A DNA stretch of 64,000 bases from Loxodes magnus (taxonomy: Eukaryota > Ciliophora > Karyorelictea > Loxodida > Loxodidae), in contig CAMPDV010000456.1 of the NCBI GenBank assembly GCA_946699065.1, positions 1 through 64,000 of the forward strand. The letters run 5' to 3'. Below are positions 28,440-41,600 of this stretch, in pieces. The notes under the pieces are model-generated. The model was not told where the DNA came from and did no database searches. It was given only the letters and a program-made list of their open reading frames with translations. Position 1 is the stretch's first letter. Every line of letters starts with the position of its first letter. A program made the translations under genes and the position numbers.

Positions 28440-29912
28440 CTAATCATCACTTCCCGATACGATGAACTCTGAATCACTGGATATAGCCACAGCATTTACA
28501 TAACTAGTGTGACCACTCATGGTCTTACAGGTACCTGTCTTGACGTCCCATAGTCTCACCGTCTTATCTAAACTTCCCGATACGATGAACTCTGAATCAC
28601 TGGATATAGCCACAGATAATACAGAACTAGTGTGACCACTCATGGTCTTACAGGTACCTGTCTTGACGTCCCATAGTCTCACCGTCTAATCATAACTTCC
28701 CGATACGATGAACTCTGAATCACTGGATATAGCAACAGCATTTACATAACTAGTGTGACCACTCATGGTCTTACAGGTACCTGTCTTGACGTCCCATAGT
28801 CTCATCGTCTAATCATTACTTCCCGATACGATGAACTCTGAATCACTGGATATAGCCACAGATAATACAGAACTAGTGTGACCACTCATGGTCTTACAGG
28901 TACCTGTCTTGACGTCCCATAGTCTCACCGTCTAATCATCACTTCCCGATACGATGAACTCTGAATCACTGGATATAGCCACAGCATATACAGAATAAGT
29001 GTGACCACTCATGGTCTTACAGGTACCTGTCTTGACGTCCCATAGTCTCACCGTCTAATCATCACTTCCCGATACGATGAACTCTGAATCACTGGATATA
29101 GCCACAGCATATACAGAATAAGTGTGACCACTCATGGTCTTACAGGTACCTGTCTTGACGTCCCATAGTCTCACCGTCTAATCATCACTTCCCAATACGA
29201 TGAACTCTGAATCACTGGATATAGCCACAGCATTTACATAACTAGTGTGACCACTCATGGTCTTACAGGTACCTGTCTTGACGTCCCATAGTCTCACCGT
29301 CTAATCTAAACTTCCCGATACGATGAACTCTGAATCACTGGATATAGCGACAGCATTTACATAACTAGTGTGACCACTCATGGTCTTACAGGTACCTGTC
29401 TTGACGTCCCATAGTCTCACCGTCTTATCTAAACTTCCCGATACGATGAACTCTGAATCACTGGATATAGCCACAGCATATACATAACTAGTGTGACCAC
29501 TCATGGTCTTACAGGTACCTGTCTTGACGTCCCATAGTCTCACCGTCTTATCTAAACTTCCCGATACGATGAACTCTGAATCACTGGATATAGCCACAGA
29601 TAATACAGAACTAGTGTGACCACTCATGGTCTTACAGGTACCTGTCTTGACGTCCCATAGTCTCACCGTCTAATCATAACTTCCCGATACGATGAACTCT
29701 GAATCACTGGATATAGCAACAGCATTTACATAACTAGTGTGACCACTCATGGTCTTACAGGTACCTGTCTTGACGTCCCATAGTCTCACCGTCTTATCTA
29801 AACTTCCCGATACGATGAACTCTGAATCACTGGATATAGCCACAGCATTTACATAACTAGTGTGACCACTCATGGTCTTACAGGTACCTGTCTTGACGTC
29901 CCATAGTCTCAC
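28440..29912 (-). repeat. Higher-order block, copy 1 (about 12 units, offset 38-39 units)
   Basis: Distinctive markers in order are tctcatcg with ctaatcattac, an aataag unit, ctaatcatcac with cttcccaatac, and a rare GTC codon for Val9 (atagcgac, near 29347). All recur to the right in the same order. The offset is 4795 bp on the left and 4672 bp on the right; the 123-bp difference is one unit present here and missing in the other copy. Confidence 0.8.
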
Positions 29913-32900
29913 CGTCTAATCATAACTTCCCGATACGATGAACTCTGAATCACTGGATATAGCCACAGCATTTACATAACTAGTGTGACCACTCATGGTC
30001 TTACAGGTACCTGTCTTGACGTCCCATAGTCTCACCGTCTTATCATAACTTCCCGATACGATGAACTCTGAATCACTGGATATAGCCACAGCATTTACAT
30101 AACTAGTGTGACCACTCATGGTCTTACAGGTACCTGTCTTGACGTCCCATAGTCTCACCGTCTAATCATAACTTCCCGATACGATGAACTCTAAATCACT
30201 GGATGTAGCAACAGCATTTACATAACTAGTGTGACCACTCATGGTCTTACAGGTACCTGTCTTGACGTCCCATAGTCTCACCGTCTAATCATCACTTCCC
30301 GATACGATGAACTCTGAATCACTGGATATATCCACAGATAATACATAATCTGTGTGACCACTCATGGTCTTACAGGTACCTGTCTTGACGTCCCATAGTC
30401 TCACCGTCTTATCATAACTTCCCGATACGATGAACTCTGAATCACTGGATATAGCCACAGCATTTACATAACTAGTGTGACCACTCATGGTCTTACAGGT
30501 ACCTGTCTTGACGTCCCATAGTCTCACCGTATAATCTCCACTTCCCGATACGATGAACTCTGAATCACTGGATATAGCCACAGCATATACATAACTAGTG
30601 TGACCACTCATGGTCTTACAGGTACCTGTCTTGACGTCCCATAGTCTCACCGTCTAATCTAAACTTCCCGATACGATGAACTCTGAATCACTGGATATAG
30701 CAACAGCATTTCATAACTAGTGTGACCACTCATGGTCTTACAGGTACCTGTCTTGACGTCCCATAGTCTCACCGTCTAATCATAACTTCCCGATACGATG
30801 AACTCTGAATCACTGGATATAGCAACAGCATTTACATAACTAGTGTGACCACTCATGGTCTTACAGGTACCTGTCTTGACGTCCCATAGTCTCACCGTCT
30901 AATCATCACTTCCCGATACGATGAACTCTGAATCACTGGATATATCCACAGATAATACATAATCTGTGTGACCACTCATGGTCTTACAGGTACCTGTCTT
31001 GACGTCCCATAGTCTCACCGTCTTATCTAAACTTCCCGATACGATGAACTCTGAATCACTGGATATAGCCACAGCATTTACATAACTAGTGTGACCACTC
31101 ATGGTCTTACAGGTACCTGTCTTGACGTCCCATAGTCTCACCGTCTAATCATAACTTCCCGATACGATGAACTCTGAATCACTGGATATAGCCACAGCAT
31201 TTACATAACTAGTGTGACCACTCATGGTCTTACAGGTACCTGTCTTGACGTCCCATAGTCTCACCGTCTAATCATCACTTCCCGATACGATGAACTCTGA
31301 ATCACTGGATATAGCCACAGCATATACAGAATAAGTGTGACCACTCATGGTCTTACAGGTACCTGTCTTGACGTCCCATAGTCTCACCGTCTAATCATAA
31401 CTTCCCGATACGATGAACTCTAAATCACTGGATGTAGCAACAGCATTTACATAACTAGTGTGACCACTCATGGTCTTACAGGTACCTGTCTTGACGTCCC
31501 ATAGTCTCACCGTCTAATCATCACTTCCCGATACGATGAACTCTGAATCACTGGATATATCCACAGATAATACATAATCTGTGTGACCACTCATGGTCTT
31601 ACAGGTACCTGTCTTGACGTCCCATAGTCTCACCGTCTTATCATAACTTCCCGATACGATGAACTCTGAATCACTGGATATAGCCACAGCATTTACATAA
31701 CTAGTGTGACCACTCATGGTCTTACAGGTACCTGTCTTGACGTCCCATAGTCTCACCGCCTTATCTCTACTTCCCGATACGATGAACTCTGAATCACTGG
31801 ATATAGCCACAGCATTTACATAACTAGTGTGACCACTCATGGTCTTACAGGTACCTGTCTTGACGTCCCATAGTCTCACCGTCTAATCATAACTTCCCGA
31901 TACGATGAACTCTAAATCACTGGATGTAGCAACAGCATTTACATAACTAGTGTGACCACTCATGGTCTTACAGGTACCTGTCTTGACGTCCCATAGTCTC
32001 ACCGTCTAATCATCACTTCCCGATACGATGAACTCTGAATCACTGGATATATCCACAGATAATACATAATCTGTGTGACCACTCATGGTCTTACAGGTAC
32101 CTGTCTTGACGTCCCATAGTCTCACCGTCTTATCATAACTTCCCGATACGATGAACTCTGAATCACTGGATATATCCACAGATAATACATAATCTGTGTG
32201 ACCACTCATGGTCTTACAGGTACCTGTCTTGACGTCCCATAGTCTCACCGTCTTATCATAACTTCCCGATACGATGAACTCTGAATCACTGGATATAGCC
32301 ACAGCATTTACATAACTAGTGTGACCACTCATGGTCTTACAGGTACCTGTCTTGACGTCCCATAGTCTCACCGCCTTATCTCTACTTCCCGATACGATGA
32401 ACTCTGAATCACTGGATATAGCCACAGCATTTACATAACTAGTGTGACCACTCATGGTCTTACAGGTACCTGTCTTGACGTCCCATAGTCTCACCGTCTA
32501 ATCATAACTTCCCGATACGATGAACTCTAAATCACTGGATGTAGCCACAGCATTTACATAACTAGTGTGACCACTCATGGTCTTACAGGTACCTGTCTTG
32601 ACGTCCCATAGTCTCACCGTCTAATCATAACTTCCCGATACGATGAACTCTAAATCACTGGATGTAGCAACAGCATTTACATAACTAGTGTGACCACTCA
32701 TGGTCTTACAGGTACCTGTCTTGACGTCCCATAGTCTCACCGTCTAATCATCACTTCCCGATACGATGAACTCTGAATCACTGGATATATCCACAGATAA
32801 TACATAATCTGTGTGACCACTCATGGTCTTACAGGTACCTGTCTTGACGTCCCATAGTCTCACCGTCTTATCATAACTTCCCGATACGATGAACTCTGAA

Positions 32901-33234
32901 TCACTGGATATAGCCACAGCATTTACATAACTAGTGTGACCACTCATGGTCTTACAGGTACCTGTCTTGACGTCCCATAGTCTCACCGTATAATCTCCAC
33001 TTCCCGATACGATGAACTCTGAATCACTGGATATAGCCACAGCATATACATAACTAGTGTGACCACTCATGGTCTTACAGGTACCTGTCTTGACGTCCCA
33101 TAGTCTCACCGTCTAATCTAAACTTCCCGATACGATGAACTCTGAATCACTGGATATAGCAACAGCATTTCATAACTAGTGTGACCACTCATGGTCTTAC
33201 AGGTACCTGTCTTGACGTCCCATAGTCTCACCGT

Positions 33235-34584
33235 CTAATCATAACTTCCCGATACGATGAACTCTGAATCACTGGATATAGCAACAGCATTTACATAACT
33301 AGTGTGACCACTCATGGTCTTACAGGTACCTGTCTTGACGTCCCATAGTCTCACCGTCTTATCTAAACTTCCCGATACGATGAACTCTGAATCACTGGAT
33401 ATAGCCACAGATAATACAGAACTAGTGTGACCACTCATGGTCTTACAGGTACCTGTCTTGACGTCCCATAGTCTCACCGTCTAATCATAACTTCCCGATA
33501 CGATGAACTCTGAATCACTGGATATAGCAACAGCATTTACATAACTAGTGTGACCACTCATGGTCTTACAGGTACCTGTCTTGACGTCCCATAGTCTCAT
33601 CGTCTAATCATTACTTCCCGATACGATGAACTCTGAATCACTGGATATAGCCACAGATAATACAGAACTAGTGTGACCACTCATGGTCTTACAGGTACCT
33701 GTCTTGACGTCCCATAGTCTCACCGTCTTATCATAACTTCCCGATACGATGAACTCTGAATCACTGGATATAGCCACAGCATATACAGAATAAGTGTGAC
33801 CACTCATGGTCTTACAGGTACCTGTCTTGACGTCCCATAGTCTCACCGTCTAATCATCACTTCCCAATACGATGAACTCTGAATCACTGGATATAGCCAC
33901 AGCATTTACATAACTAGTGTGACCACTCATGGTCTTACAGGTACCTGTCTTGACGTCCCATAGTCTCACCGTCTAATCTAAACTTCCCGATACGATGAAC
34001 TCTGAATCACTGGATATAGCGACAGCATTTACATAACTAGTGTGACCACTCATGGTCTTACAGGTACCTGTCTTGACGTCCCATAGTCTCACCGTCTTAT
34101 CTAAACTTCCCGATACGATGAACTCTGAATCACTGGATATAGCCACAGCATATACATAACTAGTGTGACCACTCATGGTCTTACAGGTACCTGTCTTGAC
34201 GTCCCATAGTCTCACCGTCTTATCTAAACTTCCCGATACGATGAACTCTGAATCACTGGATATAGCCACAGATAATACAGAACTAGTGTGACCACTCATG
34301 GTCTTACAGGTACCTGTCTTGACGTCCCATAGTCTCACCGTCTAATCATAACTTCCCGATACGATGAACTCTGAATCACTGGATATAGCAACAGCATTTA
34401 CATAACTAGTGTGACCACTCATGGTCTTACAGGTACCTGTCTTGACGTCCCATAGTCTCACCGTCTTATCTAAACTTCCCGATACGATGAACTCTGAATC
34501 ACTGGATATAGCCACAGCATTTACATAACTAGTGTGACCACTCATGGTCTTACAGGTACCTGTCTTGACGTCCCATAGTCTCAC
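33235..34584 (-). repeat. Higher-order block, copy 2 (one unit shorter than copy 1)
   Basis: Second copy of the block at 28440-29912, including the rare atagcgac codon near 34019. It has a single aataag unit where copy 1 has two, which explains the one-unit change in offset. The further 2-bp shortfall is accounted for by the deleted alleles at about 30711 and 33170 between the copies. Confidence 0.8.
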
Positions 34585-35693
34585 CGTCTTATCATGACTT
34601 CCCGATACGATGAACTCTGAATCACTGGATATAGCCACAGCATTTACATAACTAGTGTGACCACTCATGGTCTTACAGGTACCTGTCTTGACGTCCCATA
34701 GTCTCACCGTCTTATCATAACTTCCCGATACGATGAACTCTGAATCACTGGATATAGCCACAGCATTTACATAACTAGTGTGACCACTCATGGTCTTACA
34801 GGTACCTGTCTTGACGTCCCATAGTCTCACCGTCTAATCATAACTTCCCGATACGATGAACTCTAAATCACTGGATATAGCAACAGCATTTACATAACTA
34901 GTGTGACCACTCATGGTCTTACAGGTACCTGTCTTGACGTCCCATAGTCTCACCGTCTTATCATAACTTCCCGATACGATGAACTCTGAATCACTGGATA
35001 TAGCCACAGCATTTACATAACTAGTGTGACCACTCATGGTCTTACAGGTACCTGTCTTGACGTCCCATAGTCTCACCGCCTTATCTCTACTTCCCGATAC
35101 GATGAACTCTGAATCACTGGATATAGCCACAGCATTTACATAACTAGTGTGACCACTCATGGTCTTACAGGTACCTGTCTTGACGTCCCATAGTCTCACC
35201 GTATAATCTCCACTTCCCGATACGATGAACTCTGAATCACTGGATATAGCCACAGATAATACAGAACTAGTGTGACCACTCATGGTCTTACAGGTACCTG
35301 TCTTGACGTCCCATAGTCTCACCGTCTAATCATCACTTCCCGATACGATGAACTCTGAATCACTGGATATAGCAACAGCATTTCATAACTAGTGTGACCA
35401 CTCATGGTCTTACAGGTACCTGTCTTGACGTCCCATAGTCTCACCGTCTAATCATAACTTCCCGATACGATGAACTCTGAATCACTGGATATAGCAACAG
35501 CATTTACATAACTAGTGTGACCACTCATGGTCTTACAGGTACCTGTCTTGACGTCCCATAGTCTCACCGTCTAATCATAACTTCCCGATACGATGAACTC
35601 TGAATTACTGGATATAGCCACAGCATTTACATAACTAGTGTGACCACTCATGGTCTTACAGGTACCTGTCTTGACGTCCCATAGTCTCACCGT

Positions 35694-38600
35694 CTAATCA
35701 TAACTTCCCGATACGATGAACTCTAAATCACTGGATATAGCCACAGCATTTACATAACTAGTGTGACCACTCATGGTCTTACAGGTACCTGTCTTGACGT
35801 CCCATAGTCTCACCGTCTTATCTAAACTTCCCGATACGATGAACTCTGAATCACTGGATATAGCCACAGCATTTACATAACTAGTGTGACCACTCATGGT
35901 CTTACAGGTACCTGTCTTGACGTCCCATAGTCTCACCGTATAATCTCCACTTCCCGATACGATGAACTCTGAATCACTGGATATAGCCACAGCATTTACA
36001 TAACTAGTGTGACCACTCATGGTCTTACAGGTACCTGTCTTGACGTCCCATAGTCTCACCGTCTAATCATAACTTCCCGATACGATGAACTCTAAATCAC
36101 TGGATGTAGCAACAGCATTTACATAACTAGTGTGACCACTCATGGTCTTACAGGTACCTGTCTTGACGTCCCATAGTCTCACCGTCTAATCATCACTTCC
36201 CGATACGATGAACTCTGAATCACTGGATGTAGCAACAGCATTTACATAACTAGTGTGACCACTCATGGTCTTACAGGTACCTGTCTTGACGTCCCATAGT
36301 CTCACCGTCTAATCATCACTTCCCGATACGATGAACTCTGAATCACTGGATATATCCACAGATAATACATAATCTGTGTGACCACTCATGGTCTTACAGG
36401 TACCTGTCTTGACGTCCCATAGTCTCACCGTCTTATCATAACTTCCCGATACGATGAACTCTGAATCACTGGATATAGCCACAGCATATACATAACTAGT
36501 GTGACCACTCATGGTCTTACAGGTACCTGTCTTGACGTCCCATAGTCTCACCGTATAATCTCCACTTCCCGATACGATGAACTCTGAATCACTGGATATA
36601 GCCACAGCATTTACATAACTAGTGTGACCACTCATGGTCTTACAGGTACCTGTCTTGACGTCCCATAGTCTCACCGTCTAATCATAACTTCCCGATACGA
36701 TGAACTCTAAATCACTGGATGTAGCAACAGCATTTACATAACTAGTGTGACCACTCATGGTCTTACAGGTACCTGTCTTGACGTCCCATAGTCTCACCGT
36801 ATAATCATCACTTCCCGATACGATGAACTCTGAATCACTGGATATATCCACAGATAATACATAATCTGTGTGACCACTCATGGTCTTACAGGTACCTGTC
36901 TTGACGTCCCATAGTCTCACCGTCTAATCATCACTTCCCGATACGATGAACTCTGAATCACTGGATATATCCACAGATAATACATAATCTGTGTGACCAC
37001 TCATGGTCTTACAGGTACCTGTCTTGACGTCCCATAGTCTCACCGTCTTATCTAAACTTCCCGATACGATGAACTCTGAATCACTGGATATAGCCACAGC
37101 ATTTACATAACTAGTGTGACCACTCATGGTCTTACAGGTACCTGTCTTGACGTCCCATAGTCTCACCGTCTTATCATGACTTCCCGATACGATGAACTCT
37201 GAATCACTGGATATAGCCACAGCATTTACATAACTAGTGTGACCACTCATGGTCTTACAGGTACCTGTCTTGACGTCCCATAGTCTCACCGTCTTATCAT
37301 AACTTCCCGATACGATGAACTCTGAATCACTGGATATAGCCACAGCATTTACATAACTAGTGTGACCACTCATGGTCTTACAGGTACCTGTCTTGACGTC
37401 CCATAGTCTCACCGTCTAATCATAACTTCCCGATACGATGAACTCTAAATCACTGGATATAGCAACAGCATTTACATAACTAGTGTGACCACTCATGGTC
37501 TTACAGGTACCTGTCTTGACGTCCCATAGTCTCACCGTCTTATCATAACTTCCCGATACGATGAACTCTGAATCACTGGATATAGCCACAGCATTTACAT
37601 AACTAGTGTGACCACTCATGGTCTTACAGGTACCTGTCTTGACGTCCCATAGTCTCACCGCCTTATCTCTACTTCCCGATACGATGAACTCTGAATCACT
37701 GGATATAGCCACAGCATTTACATAACTAGTGTGACCACTCATGGTCTTACAGGTACCTGTCTTGACGTCCCATAGTCTCACCGTATAATCTCCACTTCCC
37801 GATACGATGAACTCTGAATCACTGGATATAGCCACAGATAATACAGAACTAGTGTGACCACTCATGGTCTTACAGGTACCTGTCTTGACGTCCCATAGTC
37901 TCACCGTCTTATCTAAACTTCCCGATACGATGAACTCTAAATCACTGGATATAGCCACAGCATTTACATAACTAGTGTGACCACTCATGGTCTTACAGGT
38001 ACCTGTCTTGACGTCCCATAGTCTCACCGTCTAATCATAACTTCCCGATACGATGAACTCTGAATCACTGGATATAGCAACAGCATTTACATAACTAGTG
38101 TGACCACTCATGGTCTTACAGGTACCTGTCTTGACGTCCCATAGTCTCACCGTCTAATCATAACTTCCCGATACGATGAACTCTGAATCACTGGATATAG
38201 CCACAGCATTTACATAACTAGTGTGACCACTCATGGTCTTACAGGTACCTGTCTTGACGTCCCATAGTCTCACCGTCTTATCTAAACTTCCCGATACGAT
38301 GAACTCTAAATCACTGGATATAGCCACAGCATTTACATAACTAGTGTGACCACTCATGGTCTTACAGGTACCTGTCTTGACGTCCCATAGTCTCACCGTC
38401 TTATCATGACTTCCCGATACGATGAACTCTGAATCACTGGATATAGCCACAGCATTTACATAACTAGTGTGACCACTCATGGTCTTACAGGTACCTGTCT
38501 TGACGTCCCATAGTCTCACCGTATAATCTCCACTTCCCGATACGATGAACTCTGAATCACTGGATATAGCCACAGCATTTACATAACTAGTGTGACCACT

Positions 38601-41600
38601 CATGGTCTTACAGGTACCTGTCTTGACGTCCCATAGTCTCACCGTCTAATCATAACTTCCCGATACGATGAACTCTAAATCACTGGATGTAGCAACAGCA
38701 TTTACATAACTAGTGTGACCACTCATGGTCTTACAGGTACCTGTCTTGACGTCCCATAGTCTCACCGTCTAATCATCACTTCCCGATACGATGAACTCTG
38801 AATCACTGGATATATCCACAGATAATACATAATCTGTGTGACCACTCATGGTCTTACAGGTACCTGTCTTGACGTCCCATAGTCTCACCGTCTAATCATC
38901 ACTTCCCGATACGATGAACTCTGAATCACTGGATATAGCCACAGATAATACAGAACTAGTGTGACCACTCATGGTCTTACAGGTACCTGTCTTGACGTCC
39001 CATAGTCTCACCGTCTAATCATCACTTCCCGATACGATGAACTCTGAATCACTGGATATATCCACAGATAATACATAATCTGTGTGACCACTCATGGTCT
39101 TACAGGTACCTGTCTTGACGTCCCATAGTCTCACCGTCTTATCATAACTTCCCGATACGATGAACTCTGAATCACTGGATATAGCCACAGCATATACATA
39201 ACTAGTGTGACCACTCATGGTCTTACAGGTACCTGTCTTGACGTCCCATAGTCTCACCGTATAATCTCCACTTCCCGATACGATGAACTCTGAATCACTG
39301 GATATAGCCACAGCATTTACATAACTAGTGTGACCACTCATGGTCTTACAGGTACCTGTCTTGACGTCCCATAGTCTCACCGTCTAATCATAACTTCCCG
39401 ATACGATGAACTCTAAATCACTGGATGTAGCAACAGCATTTACATAACTAGTGTGACCACTCATGGTCTTACAGGTACCTGTCTTGACGTCCCATAGTCT
39501 CACCGTATAATCATCACTTCCCGATACGATGAACTCTGAATCACTGGATATATCCACAGATAATACATAATCTGTGTGACCACTCATGGTCTTACAGGTA
39601 CCTGTCTTGACGTCCCATAGTCTCACCGTCTAATCATCACTTCCCGATACGATGAACTCTGAATCACTGGATATATCCACAGATAATACATAATCTGTGT
39701 GACCACTCATGGTCTTACAGGTACCTGTCTTGACGTCCCATAGTCTCACCGTCTTATCTAAACTTCCCGATACGATGAACTCTGAATCACTGGATATAGC
39801 CACAGCATTTACATAACTAGTGTGACCACTCATGGTCTTACAGGTACCTGTCTTGACGTCCCATAGTCTCACCGTCTTATCATGACTTCCCGATACGATG
39901 AACTCTGAATCACTGGATATAGCCACAGCATTTACATAACTAGTGTGACCACTCATGGTCTTACAGGTACCTGTCTTGACGTCCCATAGTCTCACCGTCT
40001 TATCATAACTTCCCGATACGATGAACTCTGAATCACTGGATATAGCCACAGCATTTACATAACTAGTGTGACCACTCATGGTCTTACAGGTACCTGTCTT
40101 GACGTCCCATAGTCTCACCGTCTAATCATAACTTCCCGATACGATGAACTCTAAATCACTGGATATAGCCACAGCATTTACATAACTAGTGTGACCACTC
40201 ATGGTCTTACAGGTACCTGTCTTGACGTCCCATAGTCTCACCGTCTTATCATAACTTCCCGATACGATGAACTCTGAATCACTGGATATAGCCACAGCAT
40301 TTACATAACTAGTGTGACCACTCATGGTCTTACAGGTACCTGTCTTGACGTCCCATAGTCTCACCGCCTTATCTCTACTTCCCGATACGATGAACTCTGA
40401 ATCACTGGATATAGCCACAGCATTTACATAACTAGTGTGACCACTCATGGTCTTACAGGTACCTGTCTTGACGTCCCATAGTCTCACCGTATAATCTCCA
40501 CTTCCCGATACGATGAACTCTGAATCACTGGATATAGCCACAGATAATACAGAACTAGTGTGACCACTCATGGTCTTACAGGTACCTGTCTTGACGTCCC
40601 ATAGTCTCACCGTCTTATCTAAACTTCCCGATACGATGAACTCTAAATCACTGGATATAGCCACAGCATTTACATAACTAGTGTGACCACTCATGGTCTT
40701 ACAGGTACCTGTCTTGACGTCCCATAGTCTCACCGTCTTATCTAAACTTCCCGATACGATGAACTCTGAATCACTGGATATAGCCACAGCATTTACATAA
40801 CTAGTGTGACCACTCATGGTCTTACAGGTACCTGTCTTGACGTCCCATAGTCTCACCGTATAATCTCCACTTCCCGATACGATGAACTCTGAATCACTGG
40901 ATATAGCCACAGCATTTACATAACTAGTGTGACCACTCATGGTCTTACAGGTACCTGTCTTGACGTCCCATAGTCTCACCGTCTAATCATAACTTCCCGA
41001 TACGATGAACTCTAAATCACTGGATGTAGCAACAGCATTTACATAACTAGTGTGACCACTCATGGTCTTACAGGTACCTGTCTTGACGTCCCATAGTCTC
41101 ACCGTCTAATCATCACTTCTTGATACGATGAACTCTGAATCACTGGATATATCCACAGATAATACATAATCTGTGTGACCACTCATGGTCTTACAGGTAC
41201 CTGTCTTGACGTCCCATAGTCTCACCGTCTTATCATAACTTCCCGATACGATGAACTCTGAATCACTGGATATAGCCACAGCATTTACATAACTAGTGTG
41301 ACCACTCATGGTCTTACAGGTACCTGTCTTGACGTCCCATAGTCTCACCGCCTTATCTCTACTTCCCGATACGATGAACTCTGAATCACTGGATATAGCC
41401 ACAGCATTTACATAACTAGTGTGACCACTCATGGTCTTACAGGTACCTGTCTTGACGTCCCATAGTCTCACCGTCTAATCATAACTTCCCGATACGATGA
41501 ACTCTAAATCACTGGATGTAGCAACAGCATTTACATAACTAGTGTGACCACTCATGGTCTTACAGGTACCTGTCTTGACGTCCCATAGTCTCACCGTCTA

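Larger units (their letters stand above)
14921..35690 (-). repeat. Zone C: units with a recurrent 1-bp-deleted allele and TGA alleles
   Basis: About 169 units. A shortened allele, cagcatttcataac in place of cagcatttacataac, occurs near 15470, 17560, 21495, 23091, 23461, 24321, 24811, 26161, 26531, 27761, 27881, 30711, 33170 and 35381. Each shifts phase by -1, matching the measured unit spacing. Nearly all lie in units that also carry TAG, and nearly all carry the GTT codon for Val9. TGA units are frequent up to about 27266 and then disappear. The Asn-Asp-TAG turn (ctaatcattac) is characteristic of this zone. The frame is shifted repeatedly, so one continuous protein across this zone is excluded whatever the genetic code. 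Confidence 0.85.
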
